Made by a program: the position numbers and the translations under genes. Of a DNA stretch of 64,000 nucleotides, positions 53,801 through 60,500 are shown piece by piece. Numbering within the stretch: the first letter of the stretch is position 1; each line of letters begins with the position of its first letter. This DNA comes from Amycolatopsis sp. NBC_00345 (lineage in GTDB: Bacteria > Actinomycetota > Actinomycetes > Mycobacteriales > Pseudonocardiaceae), in contig NZ_CP107995.1 in the NCBI RefSeq assembly GCF_036116635.1, positions 5,952,001 through 6,016,000 of the forward strand, read 5' to 3'. The notes under the pieces were generated by a model. That model was not told the DNA's origin. It saw nothing but the letters and a program-made list of their open reading frames with translations, and ran no database searches.

Positions 53801-56300
53801 AGGGATGGGTTCCGACGGAGACGCGCCCGGACAGCACGACGCCCTCGGAATCCGCGAGCACGGTGGCCGCACCCAGCAGCGGGTGATCCACCGGTTCCAG
53901 GCCGAGGGAGACCGGGTCGCCGTAGATCGGGGCCGACTGCAGCCAGTACCACTTCCGCTGGAAGGCGTACGTGGGCAGTTCGGCCGAACGCGCGCCACGG
54001 CCGGCGAAGTAGGCCGGCCAGTCCGGCGAGATTCCTTGCGTGTGCAGCTTTCCGAGCATGGTGGTCACGGTTTCCGCGGGCCGGTCCTCGCTCAGCGCGG
54101 ACACCACGAGGGCGTTCCCGGTCAGGCTTTCCCGCGCGCCCGCCGGGCCGAACTCGACGAACCGGTTCACGCCCTGGGCTTCCAGGTAACGGACCCCGTC
54201 CGCGAAGCGCGCCTTCGCGCCGAGCCGCCGAACCCAGTACGCCGGCGAGCGCAGCTCCTCCTCGGTCGCCAGCTCGCCGCCGCCACCCGGCAGCACCGGA
54301 ATCTGCGGCGCCGTGTAACTCACCCGCTCGGCGATCTTCCGGACCGCGTCGGGCTCAGCGCCGGTTGCCGCCACCAGGGCGGCCGCGTCCGGCAGCGACA
54401 ACACCCCGGAAACGTGGGCGGCGCTCAGCTCGCCGGCCCCGTGCCCGGTGACGAAGTCCGGGGTGATCCCCCACGATTCCAGCAGCCGGAACAACGCCAC
54501 CTCGATGGCGAACACGGTGCCGTTCTCGCCGTCGCCGTGCTCGGCCAGCGCCGCGCGGGCTTCCGCGTACGCAGTGGCGAACGCGGGGAACGCGGCGCTC
54601 AGCTCCTGTCCGAGGTCGCTGCGCGCGTTGCCGGAGAACAGGAATGCCGTCGACGTCTCACCGCGGGCCACCCCGTGCACGACCTCGGCCGAGGACTCGC
54701 CCGCGGCCACGTCGTCCAGGCCGCGCAGCAGTTCCTCGCGGCCGGTCCCGGTGACCACGGCCCGGTACGGGAACGCAGACCTGCCGGTGGCCAGTGAGTA
54801 GCCGATGTCGAGTGGGCCGAGATCGGGATTACCGCGAACATGCTCCAGCAGCCGTGCGGCCTGCGCGCGCAGCGACTCGGGGCTCCGGCCGGACAGCGCC
54901 CACGGGATCGGGCCACTCGCGGGAATTTCCCGCTCTGAAGACACCTCCGCGGCCTCGGGAGCCTCCTCCAGGATCACGTGCACATTGGTGCCGCTCATGC
55001 CGAAGCCCGACACCGCGGCCCGGCGGGGCCGGTCATCGCGCGGCCAGGCCACCGGTTCGCGGAGCAGCTCGACGCCGCCGGAGGCCCAGTCCACCCGGTG
55101 GTTCGGCTCGTCCACGTGCAGTGTCTTGGGCTGGAGGTCGTTGCGCAGCGCGAGCACGACCTTGAGCAGCGAGGCGACGCCCGCGGCGGCCTGGGTGTGC
55201 CCGAGGTTCGACTTGATCGAGCCGAGCCGCAGCGGCCGTCCCTCCGGCCGCTCCTGCCCGTAGGTGGCCAGCAATGCCTGCGCCTCGACCGAATCGCCGA
55301 GCGGTGTCGCCGTGCCGTGCGCCTCCACGAGGTCGATCTGGTCGCTCGACACCTGGGCATTGGCCAGCGCCTGGCGGATCACCCGCTGCTGGGCCGGGCC
55401 CCTCGGCGACATCATCCCGTTCGAGGCGCCGTTCTGGTTGACCGCGCTGCCGCGGACGACCGCGAACACCGGGTGGCCGTTGCGGCGCGCGTCCGAAAGC
55501 CGTTCCAGCAGCAGCATCCCGGCGCCCTCGGACCAGCCGATACCGTCCGCGGACTCGGCGAACGACCGGCACCGGCCGTCGACGGACAGGGTGTCGTCGA
55601 CGCTGAACTCGGCGAAGGTCTGCGGGGAGGCCATCACCGTCACCCCGCCGGACAGCGCGAGCGAGCACTCGCCCTGGCGCAGGGCCTGCACCGCCATGTG
55701 CAGGGTCACCAGCGAGGACGAGCACGCGGTGTCCACGGTGACCGTGGGCCCTTCGAGGCCGAACGCGTAGGCGAGCCGGCCGGACACCACCGCGGAGGAA
55801 CCGTAATGGCCCGGGTAGTTGTGGTACATCACCCCGGTGAACACCCCGACCGGGCTGCCCTTCACCGAGGCCGGCGGGATCCCGGCCCGCTCGAAGGACT
55901 CCCAGGTGGTCTCCAGCAGCAGGCGCTGCTGCGGGTCCATCGTGACCGCCTCGCGCTCGCTGAACCCGAAGAACCCGGCATCGAACTCAGGAGCCTGGTA
56001 CAGGAAACCGCCGTGCCGGGTGCGGCTGGCGCCCGGCCGTTCGCCGCTCGGATCGTAGAGCCGGTCGGTGTCCCAGCCACGGTCAGCAGGGAATTCTCCG
56101 ACGACGTCGGCGCCGTCGGCCAGCAGCCGCCACAGCTCCTCCGGCGTGCTCACGCCGCCCGGAAACCGGCAGGCCATGCCGACGATGGCGATCGGCTCGT
56201 GGCCGGCCTCGCTGAGCTTCTTGTTCTGCGCGCGAAGACGCTCGGTCTCCTTCAGAGACGTACGGAGGGCGTGAACCAGCTTGTCGTCGGACTTGTTCAT
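47805..56300 (-). CDS. Terminal type I PKS (PKS D): KS-AT0-DH-ACP-KS-AT-DH-ACP-TE, no ketoreductases
   Basis: A 2831-residue protein with a clear SD (AGGAGAAGG) before ATG 56300. Its docking helix KLVHALRTSLKETERLRAQN is unlike the YLKR helices of PKS A-C. Module 1: KS with DTACSSS (Cys about 193), HGTATPLGD and NLGHTQAA; AT with GHGAGE (about 621) instead of GHSxGE, no GQGAQ motif, and about 100 residues missing, including the HAFHS region; DH with intact HAVGGQILFP (about 836); ACP LGFTSL (about 1176). Module 2: KS with Cys about 1413, but EASATGSTLGDP where EAHGTGT is expected (His to Ser, about 1543); AT with GHSGGE (about 1859) and QAAHSPRM (about 1961); DH with HTVGGEVLLP (about 2170); ACP SGFDSV (about 2491). 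Thioesterase with GYSSAG (about 2675), LLDTYAAGG and GDHFSLVED (His about 2810). It is presumably the last synthase, releasing the chain. Confidence 0.95.
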   Translation of the reverse strand: MNKSDDKLVHALRTSLKETERLRAQNKKLSEAGHEPIAIVGMACRFPGGVSTPEELWRLLADGADVVGEFPADRGWDTDRLYDPSGERPGASRTRHGGFLYQAPEFDAGFFGFSEREAVTMDPQQRLLLETTWESFERAGIPPASVKGSPVGVFTGVMYHNYPGHYGSSAVVSGRLAYAFGLEGPTVTVDTACSSSLVTLHMAVQALRQGECSLALSGGVTVMASPQTFAEFSVDDTLSVDGRCRSFAESADGIGWSEGAGMLLLERLSDARRNGHPVFAVVRGSAVNQNGASNGMMSPRGPAQQRVIRQALANAQVSSDQIDLVEAHGTATPLGDSVEAQALLATYGQERPEGRPLRLGSIKSNLGHTQAAAGVASLLKVVLALRNDLQPKTLHVDEPNHRVDWASGGVELLREPVAWPRDDRPRRAAVSGFGMSGTNVHVILEEAPEAAEVSSEREIPASGPIPWALSGRSPESLRAQAARLLEHVRGNPDLGPLDIGYSLATGRSAFPYRAVVTGTGREELLRGLDDVAAGESSAEVVHGVARGETSTAFLFSGNARSDLGQELSAAFPAFATAYAEARAALAEHGDGENGTVFAIEVALFRLLESWGITPDFVTGHGAGELSAAHVSGVLSLPDAAALVAATGAEPDAVRKIAERVSYTAPQIPVLPGGGGELATEEELRSPAYWVRRLGAKARFADGVRYLEAQGVNRFVEFGPAGARESLTGNALVVSALSEDRPAETVTTMLGKLHTQGISPDWPAYFAGRGARSAELPTYAFQRKWYWLQSAPIYGDPVSLGLEPVDHPLLGAATVLADSEGVVLSGRVSVGTHPWLADHAVGGQILFPGTAFVELAIRAGDRVDCSRLRELTLHAPLALPAAGGVRIQVSVDAPDESGARSFAISSRTDDLTGEGTWTRHAGGVLADANGAPSFAPASWPPAEAEPVELTGMYEEMAELGLDYGPVFRGLRSAWRGADEIFAEVSLPERARRDAAGFGLHPAVLDAALHAIGLASDGDGVSFPYAWSGVELFASGAAAVRVRLRRTGSDVVSLELADVAGNPVASVESLKLRQVSEEQLTAARGAASSNTASSNTASSNVAASRREPEPLARRAASAPETAVPAGAEADPNSLRGKLLALPATERLKAVRGVVLANIAAVLGQDSAELIDVDRAFNDLGFTSLLAVELRNQLGAATGLTLPPTLVFDFPTAAELAEHLYQALLGELNAKPETVALRTVAGDEPIAIIGMACRYPGEVGSPEELWQLAASGGDGISPFPVNRSWDMDYWLGLVESSGRQPQGGFVHDLTDFDAAFFGISPNEAAMIEPQQRMLMETCWEALERAGIDPVSLKGSDTGVFAGVMKSDFDPGPAGDMETNGLFRSTGVLGSVVSGRVSYALGLEGPSVSIDTACSSSLVALHSASQALNQGDCALALIGGVSALTSPSPFAHFDAGGTAADGRSKSFSAAADGIGWSEGVGVLVVARLSDALRDGREVLAVIRSSAVGQDGASNGLTAPSGPSQERVIRRSLALAGLKPSDVDVVEASATGSTLGDPIEARALLSVYGQDRPADRPLWLGSVKSNIGHSQAASGVAGIIKMVMALRHEQLPMTRYADNPTEQVDWSAGQVRLLAETIAWPDPGRPRRAGVSSFGYSGTNAHVIIEQAPAQEQEKAEPATPEHDGLLPLLLSARSREALPLQAQRLLSQLSTGGEPDPQALAYSLATFRAPASHRAAVVGEDRQELLAGLAALARDEPSATVLRGRVRAGAKTAFLFSGHAAVRPGSGKDLCAAFPAFAREFTEVSEKFGAYLDRPLPDVLFAEERSVNAQLLERATFTHAAQFTVQVALFRLLEFWGQRPDYVLGHSGGEVAAAHVAGVLSLPDAVKLVATRAQLLEEMTGGVMVAVAASEEEVRPLLTARVAVAEVNGPDSVVLSGDEKPVLEIAAHWAERGRETRRLPALQAAHSPRMDEVLEELAEIAAELSYGAPRVPMVSTVTGALAGDELSEPEHWAATLRRPVRFLDAVRNLETAGVNRFVDLGPGGGLAGQVRSCLTGPGEDVTELPVLPGDRAETTAVLRAAAQLHVDGLGLDGTRLFAGREARRVPLPPYAFHRKRYWPDLDMEAIRASGDLATTGLESTGHPLVGAAMWLADSDGIVLSGRLSIGTHPWLGEHTVGGEVLLPGAAFVEIAIRAGDEAGCSRVEELTVHAPLVLPERGKVQVQAVVGVRDEAGARALTVYSRPDDPIAAWTRHATGLLVGGGKVKPEGLEEWPPAEAESVPVNGRYEALADAGLGYGPAFQGLRTAWRRGDEVFAEVSLGQEASGQADQFGLHPAALDAAVQAFGLRTGGEPGLPVAWTGVELHATAASKLRVRMTPAGEDSVAVTLADQAGKPVASIDAVTVRPIAEVRETVGVPVETTKAGPAGPAGSAPAPARRTASPAVAADPDVLRERLAAQNPAQREKILLRLVLEHTAAVLGYADPDAVDPNRHFLESGFDSVTAVGLRNSLTEATGLDVPPTVIFDHQNPLALTRHLLAELDQASDASPEDPASDGLKQLFTEAVHSGQTEEGIGLLSAAARLRPAFRSAADIGQLPVPVRMAEGARQPHLFCLSTPAAMGGAYQYARFAAHFRGVRTLSALPMPGFLAGERLPESAEAIVDVLTESIRKAVGDEPFALLGYSSAGIFAHAIAGRLEESGTGPAAVVLLDTYAAGGEDMQRSDQEERDKATLGLVSGLLENESRYGPYDRTKLTALARYLDIIPEVVVPEIAAPSLLVRPEDRFSAGETGADAGDSEAWRTAWSRADTTAVVPGDHFSLVEDSSATTAQAVEDWLGS
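53008..53056. repeat. 15-bp coding repeats at the missing-KR position of PKS D module 1
   Basis: GTTCGAAGACGCGGT-like units are repeated about three times and encode NTASS NTASS N. They occupy the linker between the end of the dehydratase and the ACP, where a ketoreductase would normally lie. Confidence 0.7.
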
Positions 56301-56350
56301 TCAGACCTTCTCCTGAGTCACATGGTCTTTGGCATCGGCCGGGCCAAGGG

Positions 56351-56396
56351 CTCGTGAGTGTTCATGACGGTTCTAACCGTCATAAACACTCACGAG
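56351..56396. terminator. Dispersed palindrome, copy 2, terminator of the LAL gene
   Basis: Arms 56351-56372 and 56375-56396 (CTCGTGAGTG ... CACTCACGAG), one mismatch in 22. It starts 4 bp past the leftward LAL gene stop codon and 51 bp before PKS D, so it separates the two transcription units. Confidence 0.78.
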
Positions 56397-56399
56397 CTT

Positions 56400-59039
56400 T
56401 TAGCTTCGGGGGTTTTCGGCGAAGGCCAGTTCGGCGGCCAGCGCGGCGCGCCCGGCGACGCCGAGCTTGCGGTACACGCGGGTCAGGTGCTGTTCCACCG
56501 TGCTCACCGTGATGTACAGCGTCTCCGCGATCTGCCGGTTCGTGTGCCCCTCCGCCGCGAGCTCGGCGACCCGCAGCTCGGCCTCGCTCAGCGCCGACGA
56601 CGCCGACGCCGAAGCCGGCTCCGGGCGCGCGAGCGCGGGCCGGGACGCGGCCGGCAGCCCCGCCGTCGGCCGGGGCGGCCGCGACCGGCCGTCGTGGCGC
56701 GGCACGTGGACCGGCTTCACCAGGCCCGCGGAGCGTTCCGCGCGCTGGCCCAGCTGGTTGAGCGTGCGCTGGGTTTTCGCCAGCTCCAGCCGGTCGCCGG
56801 AATCCTTGAAGGCCTCGGCCGCCCTGGTCAGCAGGCCGGGGCGCGCCGCGGCGTCGCCGGCCAGCGCCAGCACCCGCAGGGCGGAGCCACGCGAATAGGC
56901 GTCGGTCGGTGCGGCGCACGCGAGCTGCTGCCGGGCCAGCTCGACGGCCAGCGTCGGGTTGCCCAGCCGCAGGTTGGCCTCCGCGAGATCGGTGCGCCAC
57001 GGCACGATCGTCGGCAGTTCGAGGTTCCAGTCGCGCAGTATCCGCTGGCACTGCTGGAAGTCGCTGACCGCGGCGAGTCCCCGGTTGGTCGCCAGGTGGA
57101 AGTGACCGCGTGCCCGCAAGTACCGGACGCCGCCCAGGGTCGTCAGCGCCGCCTCCGGCAGCGGGTGCCGCAGCACCGCCGCCGCCTCCTTGAACGCCCC
57201 GGCCACGGTGTGCGCGCTCAGCAGCGTCGCCAGCGGGTAGCAGATCGCGACGCCCCAGTTCGGCGCGTCCAGCATGGCCAGCGCCTCCTTCGCCCGCTCC
57301 GCCGCGCCCGCGACGTCGCCCTGGCGCAGCACCAGGCTCGCACCGATCGCGTCGAGCATCGCCTTCCACGTCACCGCGCCGCGGTACTCGGCCTCCTCCC
57401 TGAGCGAGGTGCACCAGCCCTCGGCGCGGTCGCCCTTGTTGTCGTGGGCCAGCGCGAGGATGGCGGTGGCCAGCGCCTCGAGCGAGGTGTCCGACAGCCG
57501 GCAGTTCTGCAGGATCCGTTCCGCGCACGCCGAGGTCGTTTCGGTGCCGCCGGTCTGCCACACCTCGGCCAGTGAGTTCGCCGTGCGCAGCCAGGGATCG
57601 CTCGTTTCGGCCGAAGCCGCCGAGACGCCGTAGTGCCAGTGCCCGGCCAGGCTGAACTCGGCGGCGGTGCGCGGGTCGAGCGGCTCGATGTCGTCTCCGA
57701 GCGCCGCGAACGCACGCTCGAACGTGTCCCGCTCGCCGAACCACAGTGACTGCCGGGCGAGCGCGGTCCGGTCGGTCTGGTCCAGCGAGTCACCGGCATC
57801 GCGCAGCGACTGCAGGTGCGGCGCGGCGGCGGCCGGGTTCACCCGCCAGGTGATCTTGGCGAGCAGCTGCGAGATCATCTGCTGCTCCCACTGCGCCGTC
57901 GACACCGACGCGGCGAGCTTCAGGCAGCGCGTGGCGAAGTCGATGTCGTCCGCGAGCATCACCTCTTCCGCCGCCGCCACCAGCACCGGCAGTGCCCACT
58001 CGGCGTTCGCCTCACCCGCGGCCACGAGATGCCGGGCGACGTCGGCGGAGGGAGACCCGCGCGAGTGCTTCACGCCGGCGGCCAGCGCGTGCAACCGCAC
58101 CTTCTCGGACCCGCGCAGCCCACCCACCACGGCGGCCGCGGCCGGCGGCTGCCGGAACCGGACACCCGCGATCAGGCCCGTGTCGGCGAGCCGGCCGGCA
58201 GAAGTCTCGGCGTCGAGCGGATCCACGCCGGCGACGAGGGCCACCGCGTCGGTGGTGACGTCGGTGTCCAGCACCGCGATCGCCGTCGCCACCTCGCGCA
58301 GCGGTGAGCCGTAGTGATGCAGAAGCCGTTGCACGGCGTCGGAGTACGCCGAGCCGGTGTCCGCGCTGCCGCGGTGGGCGTCGACCAATGCGTTGACCAG
58401 CAACGGGTTTCCGCCGCTGAGCTCGTGGATCTGCTCGGGCAGCCCGTCGCGCTCCCCCTCCGCCACCAGCTCCGCGATGGCCCGCACGGAAAGCGGCGTC
58501 AGCTGTACGTGCAGGTGCGGCTGCGACGCGAACGGCTGCCCACCGCCCCCGTACCACGAGTCGGCGTGGTTGAGCACCAGCAGCAGGCCCGCCGACCGCG
58601 TCCGGCGCTGCAGGCGAAGGAGGAGCCGGGCGGAGATTTCGTCCACGTGGTGGAGGTCGTCGACGACCACGAGGACCGCGCGCTCTCGGGCCAGCCGGTG
58701 CACCGCGCTGCACAGCCCGGCGATCCAGTCGTCGGTGCCGTCGACCACGAAGCTCTCGGTCAGCGTCCTCGGCAGCGCGGGGCTCGCCAGCAGCTGGTCG
58801 ATCACGCCGCCGGCCACGTCCCGCTCGTCGGCGGCACCGGTCGCGGTGAGGGTGAGGATGCCCAGTTCCCTGGCACTCGCCACCACCTGGTTCTGCAACT
58901 GCGTCTTGCCGCTGGCCGGTCCTCCACCGACCAGTACGGTCTCCCCGGCGCCGGCCTCACATCCGATCAGCAAGGCCTCGATGAAAACCAAGGCCTCCTG
59001 CGGGTCGTTTCGGCGGTTCTGCCCCCAGATCGCGCCCAT
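56400..59039 (-). CDS. LAL-type (large ATP-binding LuxR-family) regulator
   Basis: An 879-residue regulator. The N-terminal ATPase has Walker A GGGPASGKTQLQ (residues 39-50) and Walker B AVLVVVDDLHHVDE. A long helical, TPR-like middle part follows. The C-terminal LuxR-type HTH reads LSEAELRVAELAAEGHTNRQ and IAETLYITVSTVEQHLTRVY. This is the LAL/MalT-like architecture of pathway activators such as PikD and RapH in macrolide clusters. The ATG at 59039 has GAGGAG 6 nt upstream. It is divergent from the type II thioesterase gene, and their shared 172-bp promoter region contains two TTAGGGG motifs and an inverted repeat. It is probably the second cluster-specific activator besides the SARP. Confidence 0.93.
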   Translation of the reverse strand: MGAIWGQNRRNDPQEALVFIEALLIGCEAGAGETVLVGGGPASGKTQLQNQVVASARELGILTLTATGAADERDVAGGVIDQLLASPALPRTLTESFVVDGTDDWIAGLCSAVHRLARERAVLVVVDDLHHVDEISARLLLRLQRRTRSAGLLLVLNHADSWYGGGGQPFASQPHLHVQLTPLSVRAIAELVAEGERDGLPEQIHELSGGNPLLVNALVDAHRGSADTGSAYSDAVQRLLHHYGSPLREVATAIAVLDTDVTTDAVALVAGVDPLDAETSAGRLADTGLIAGVRFRQPPAAAAVVGGLRGSEKVRLHALAAGVKHSRGSPSADVARHLVAAGEANAEWALPVLVAAAEEVMLADDIDFATRCLKLAASVSTAQWEQQMISQLLAKITWRVNPAAAAPHLQSLRDAGDSLDQTDRTALARQSLWFGERDTFERAFAALGDDIEPLDPRTAAEFSLAGHWHYGVSAASAETSDPWLRTANSLAEVWQTGGTETTSACAERILQNCRLSDTSLEALATAILALAHDNKGDRAEGWCTSLREEAEYRGAVTWKAMLDAIGASLVLRQGDVAGAAERAKEALAMLDAPNWGVAICYPLATLLSAHTVAGAFKEAAAVLRHPLPEAALTTLGGVRYLRARGHFHLATNRGLAAVSDFQQCQRILRDWNLELPTIVPWRTDLAEANLRLGNPTLAVELARQQLACAAPTDAYSRGSALRVLALAGDAAARPGLLTRAAEAFKDSGDRLELAKTQRTLNQLGQRAERSAGLVKPVHVPRHDGRSRPPRPTAGLPAASRPALARPEPASASASSALSEAELRVAELAAEGHTNRQIAETLYITVSTVEQHLTRVYRKLGVAGRAALAAELAFAENPRS

Positions 59040-59095
59040 CGCAAGCTCCTCGAAGAAGGCGGTTCGCTTCCTGCCCTATCGACATTCGCAGCACG

Positions 59096-59103
59096 CCCCT
59101 AAG
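59096..59103 (-). promoter_or_regulatory. TTAGGGG motif before the LAL gene
   Basis: On the minus strand this is CTTAGGGG, 57 bp upstream of the LAL start codon and in the same orientation. It could serve autoregulation if the motif is the LAL protein's site. Confidence 0.4.
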
Positions 59104-59122
59104 TGCAGCCAACCGCAATCTA

Positions 59123-59144
59123 AAGTCACCCGAAGGGGCGACTT
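59123..59144. promoter_or_regulatory. Inverted repeat in the LAL/thioesterase divergent promoter
   Basis: AAGTCACCC and GGGCGACTT flank GAAG, pairing at 8 of 9 positions. It lies midway between the two divergent start codons, a typical operator position. No regulator can be assigned. Confidence 0.45.
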
Positions 59145-59167
59145 GACTACACACGGTCGCTGCGTGC

Positions 59168-59180
59168 TAGGGGTTGCCGG
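59168..59180 (+). promoter_or_regulatory. TTAGGGG-type motif before the thioesterase gene
   Basis: TAGGGGTTGCCGG, 31 bp upstream of the GTG start, is almost identical to the sugar-operon site at 41645-41657 (TAGGGGTTGTCGG). The two are the strongest pair supporting the motif. Confidence 0.45.
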
Positions 59181-59211
59181 TCCCGTGAACGGACCGGAGA
59201 CTTCCTGAACT

Positions 59212-60027
59212 GTGACTGCCCTGAACGAGAAATCGAGCCGGTGGATCCGGCGATTCCACGCGGCCGACGACGCCGCGGTGCGACTGGTGTGCCTGCCGCA
59301 CGCAGGCGGGTCGGCGACCGCTTACTTCCCGTTCTCGCGGGCGGCCGCCGAGGCCGGGCTGGACGCCGATGTCATCGCCGTGCAGTACCCGGGCCGGCAG
59401 GACCGGCGGGGAGAGCGGTGTTTCGACGAACTCGCCGCGATGGCCGACGTCATCACCGAAGACCTCGGCCAGTGGTCCGACCGGCCGGTGGCGCTGTTCG
59501 GCCACAGCATGGGCGCGACGCTCGGATACGAGGTCGCGCTCCGGCTCCAGGCCCGGGGCGCGCGGCCGCTGGGCCTGTTCGCCTCCGCGTGCCCGGCGCC
59601 GTCCGTGCCGCGGACCGAGTACGTCCACCAGCTCGACGACGACGGTTTGATCGCCGCCCTCAAGGAGATCAGCGGCACCGACAGCGCCGTCTTCGGCGAT
59701 GACGAGCTGCTGCGCATGGTGCTGCCCGCCATCCGCGGGGACTACACCGCCGTCGAGACCTACCGCCACGAGTCCGGGCGCGAGCTGGACTGCCCGATCC
59801 ACGTGCTGCTGGGCGCGGACGATCCCGTCGTCGACCTCGCCGAGGCCGGTGCCTGGCGGGCCCGCACCACCGGCGGCTGTGCCGTGGAGGTGCTGGAAGG
59901 CGGCCACTTCTACCTGAACGCCCAGCTCGACGGCGTGCTGACCACCGTCGCCGCCCGCCTGCGGGACTGGCGCGAAGAGGCGCTCGCTCCCGCAACCCCT
60001 GAACCTGGGCGGGTAGTGGGGGAGTAA
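59212..60027 (+). CDS. Type II (editing) thioesterase
   Basis: A 271-residue alpha/beta hydrolase of the RifR/TEII family, which frees stalled or mis-primed acyl groups from carrier proteins. It shows CLPHAGGSATAYFPF near the N-terminus, YPGRQDRRGE, the nucleophile motif FGHSMGATLGYE (Ser about 98), a catalytic-Asp region LLGADDPVVD and the histidine in LEGGHFYLN (about 230). All triad residues are present. The start is a GTG at 59212 without a strong nearby SD. It is divergent from the LAL gene and followed by the PqqD-like gene. Such enzymes normally accompany modular PKSs, and the inactive AT and missing KR of PKS D would make stalling more likely. Confidence 0.94.
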   Translation: MTALNEKSSRWIRRFHAADDAAVRLVCLPHAGGSATAYFPFSRAAAEAGLDADVIAVQYPGRQDRRGERCFDELAAMADVITEDLGQWSDRPVALFGHSMGATLGYEVALRLQARGARPLGLFASACPAPSVPRTEYVHQLDDDGLIAALKEISGTDSAVFGDDELLRMVLPAIRGDYTAVETYRHESGRELDCPIHVLLGADDPVVDLAEAGAWRARTTGGCAVEVLEGGHFYLNAQLDGVLTTVAARLRDWREEALAPATPEPGRVVGE

Positions 60028-60133
60028 ACCCCAGCTCGCGCTCAGGTGCCGCCCCCATGGTGTGAGGGGCCCGGGTCCGCGAAACTGGATACATCAAGGA
60101 AACAGACCGGACCCACCGCCCTCGGAGGTAGCC

Positions 60134-60403
60134 ATGATGGCCATTCAGACCGCTCCCGGAGTCACCCAGCGGATGCTTCCCAACGGGCATCTCGAGCTGA
60201 TCTGCAGCAGCACCAGCCGCCAGGTGGAGTGCGAACCGGTCGCCGCGGCGATGTGGATCGCGCTCAAGCAGCACAACGGCGACGTCGACAGCGCCAGCGC
60301 CGTCCTCGCCGCGCTGTGGGAGACCGATGTCGAGACCATCCGCTACGACATGATCGCCCTGGCCGGCTCCCTGTGCTCCCTCGGCCTTCTCACCGAGGAG
60401 TGA
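60134..60403 (+). CDS. PqqD-like small protein (RRE-type fold)
   Basis: An 89-residue protein with GGAGG 5 nt before ATG 60134 (a second ATG follows at once). The sequence has the PqqD rhythm: a short beta hairpin with GHLELICSSTSRQVECEPVA, then AAAMWIALKQHNGDVDSAS, LAALWETDVETIRYDMIALA and the closing LGLLTEE. In PqqD and related RiPP recognition elements this small winged-helix fold binds a leader peptide for a modifying enzyme. No precursor peptide or radical-SAM partner is visible here, so its partner may lie outside the window or be a PKS-related protein. The family call is by pattern and moderate. It ends 32 bp before the palindrome that separates it from the convergent PKS E. Confidence 0.65.
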   Translation: MMAIQTAPGVTQRMLPNGHLELICSSTSRQVECEPVAAAMWIALKQHNGDVDSASAVLAALWETDVETIRYDMIALAGSLCSLGLLTEE

Positions 60404-60435
60404 GCAGGTACCCGCGCCGGGTCCGACACCAAAAG

Positions 60436-60481
60436 CTCGTGAGTGTTTATGACGGTTAGAACCGTCATAAACACTCACGAG
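60436..60481. terminator. Dispersed palindrome, copy 3, bidirectional terminator
   Basis: Perfect 22-bp arms (60436-60457 and 60460-60481) with a 2-nt centre, preceded by AAAA. It separates the rightward PqqD-like gene from the convergent PKS E gene, so it can end both transcripts. Confidence 0.82.
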
Positions 60482-60500
60482 CTGTTGCGGGCTTGCGTGC

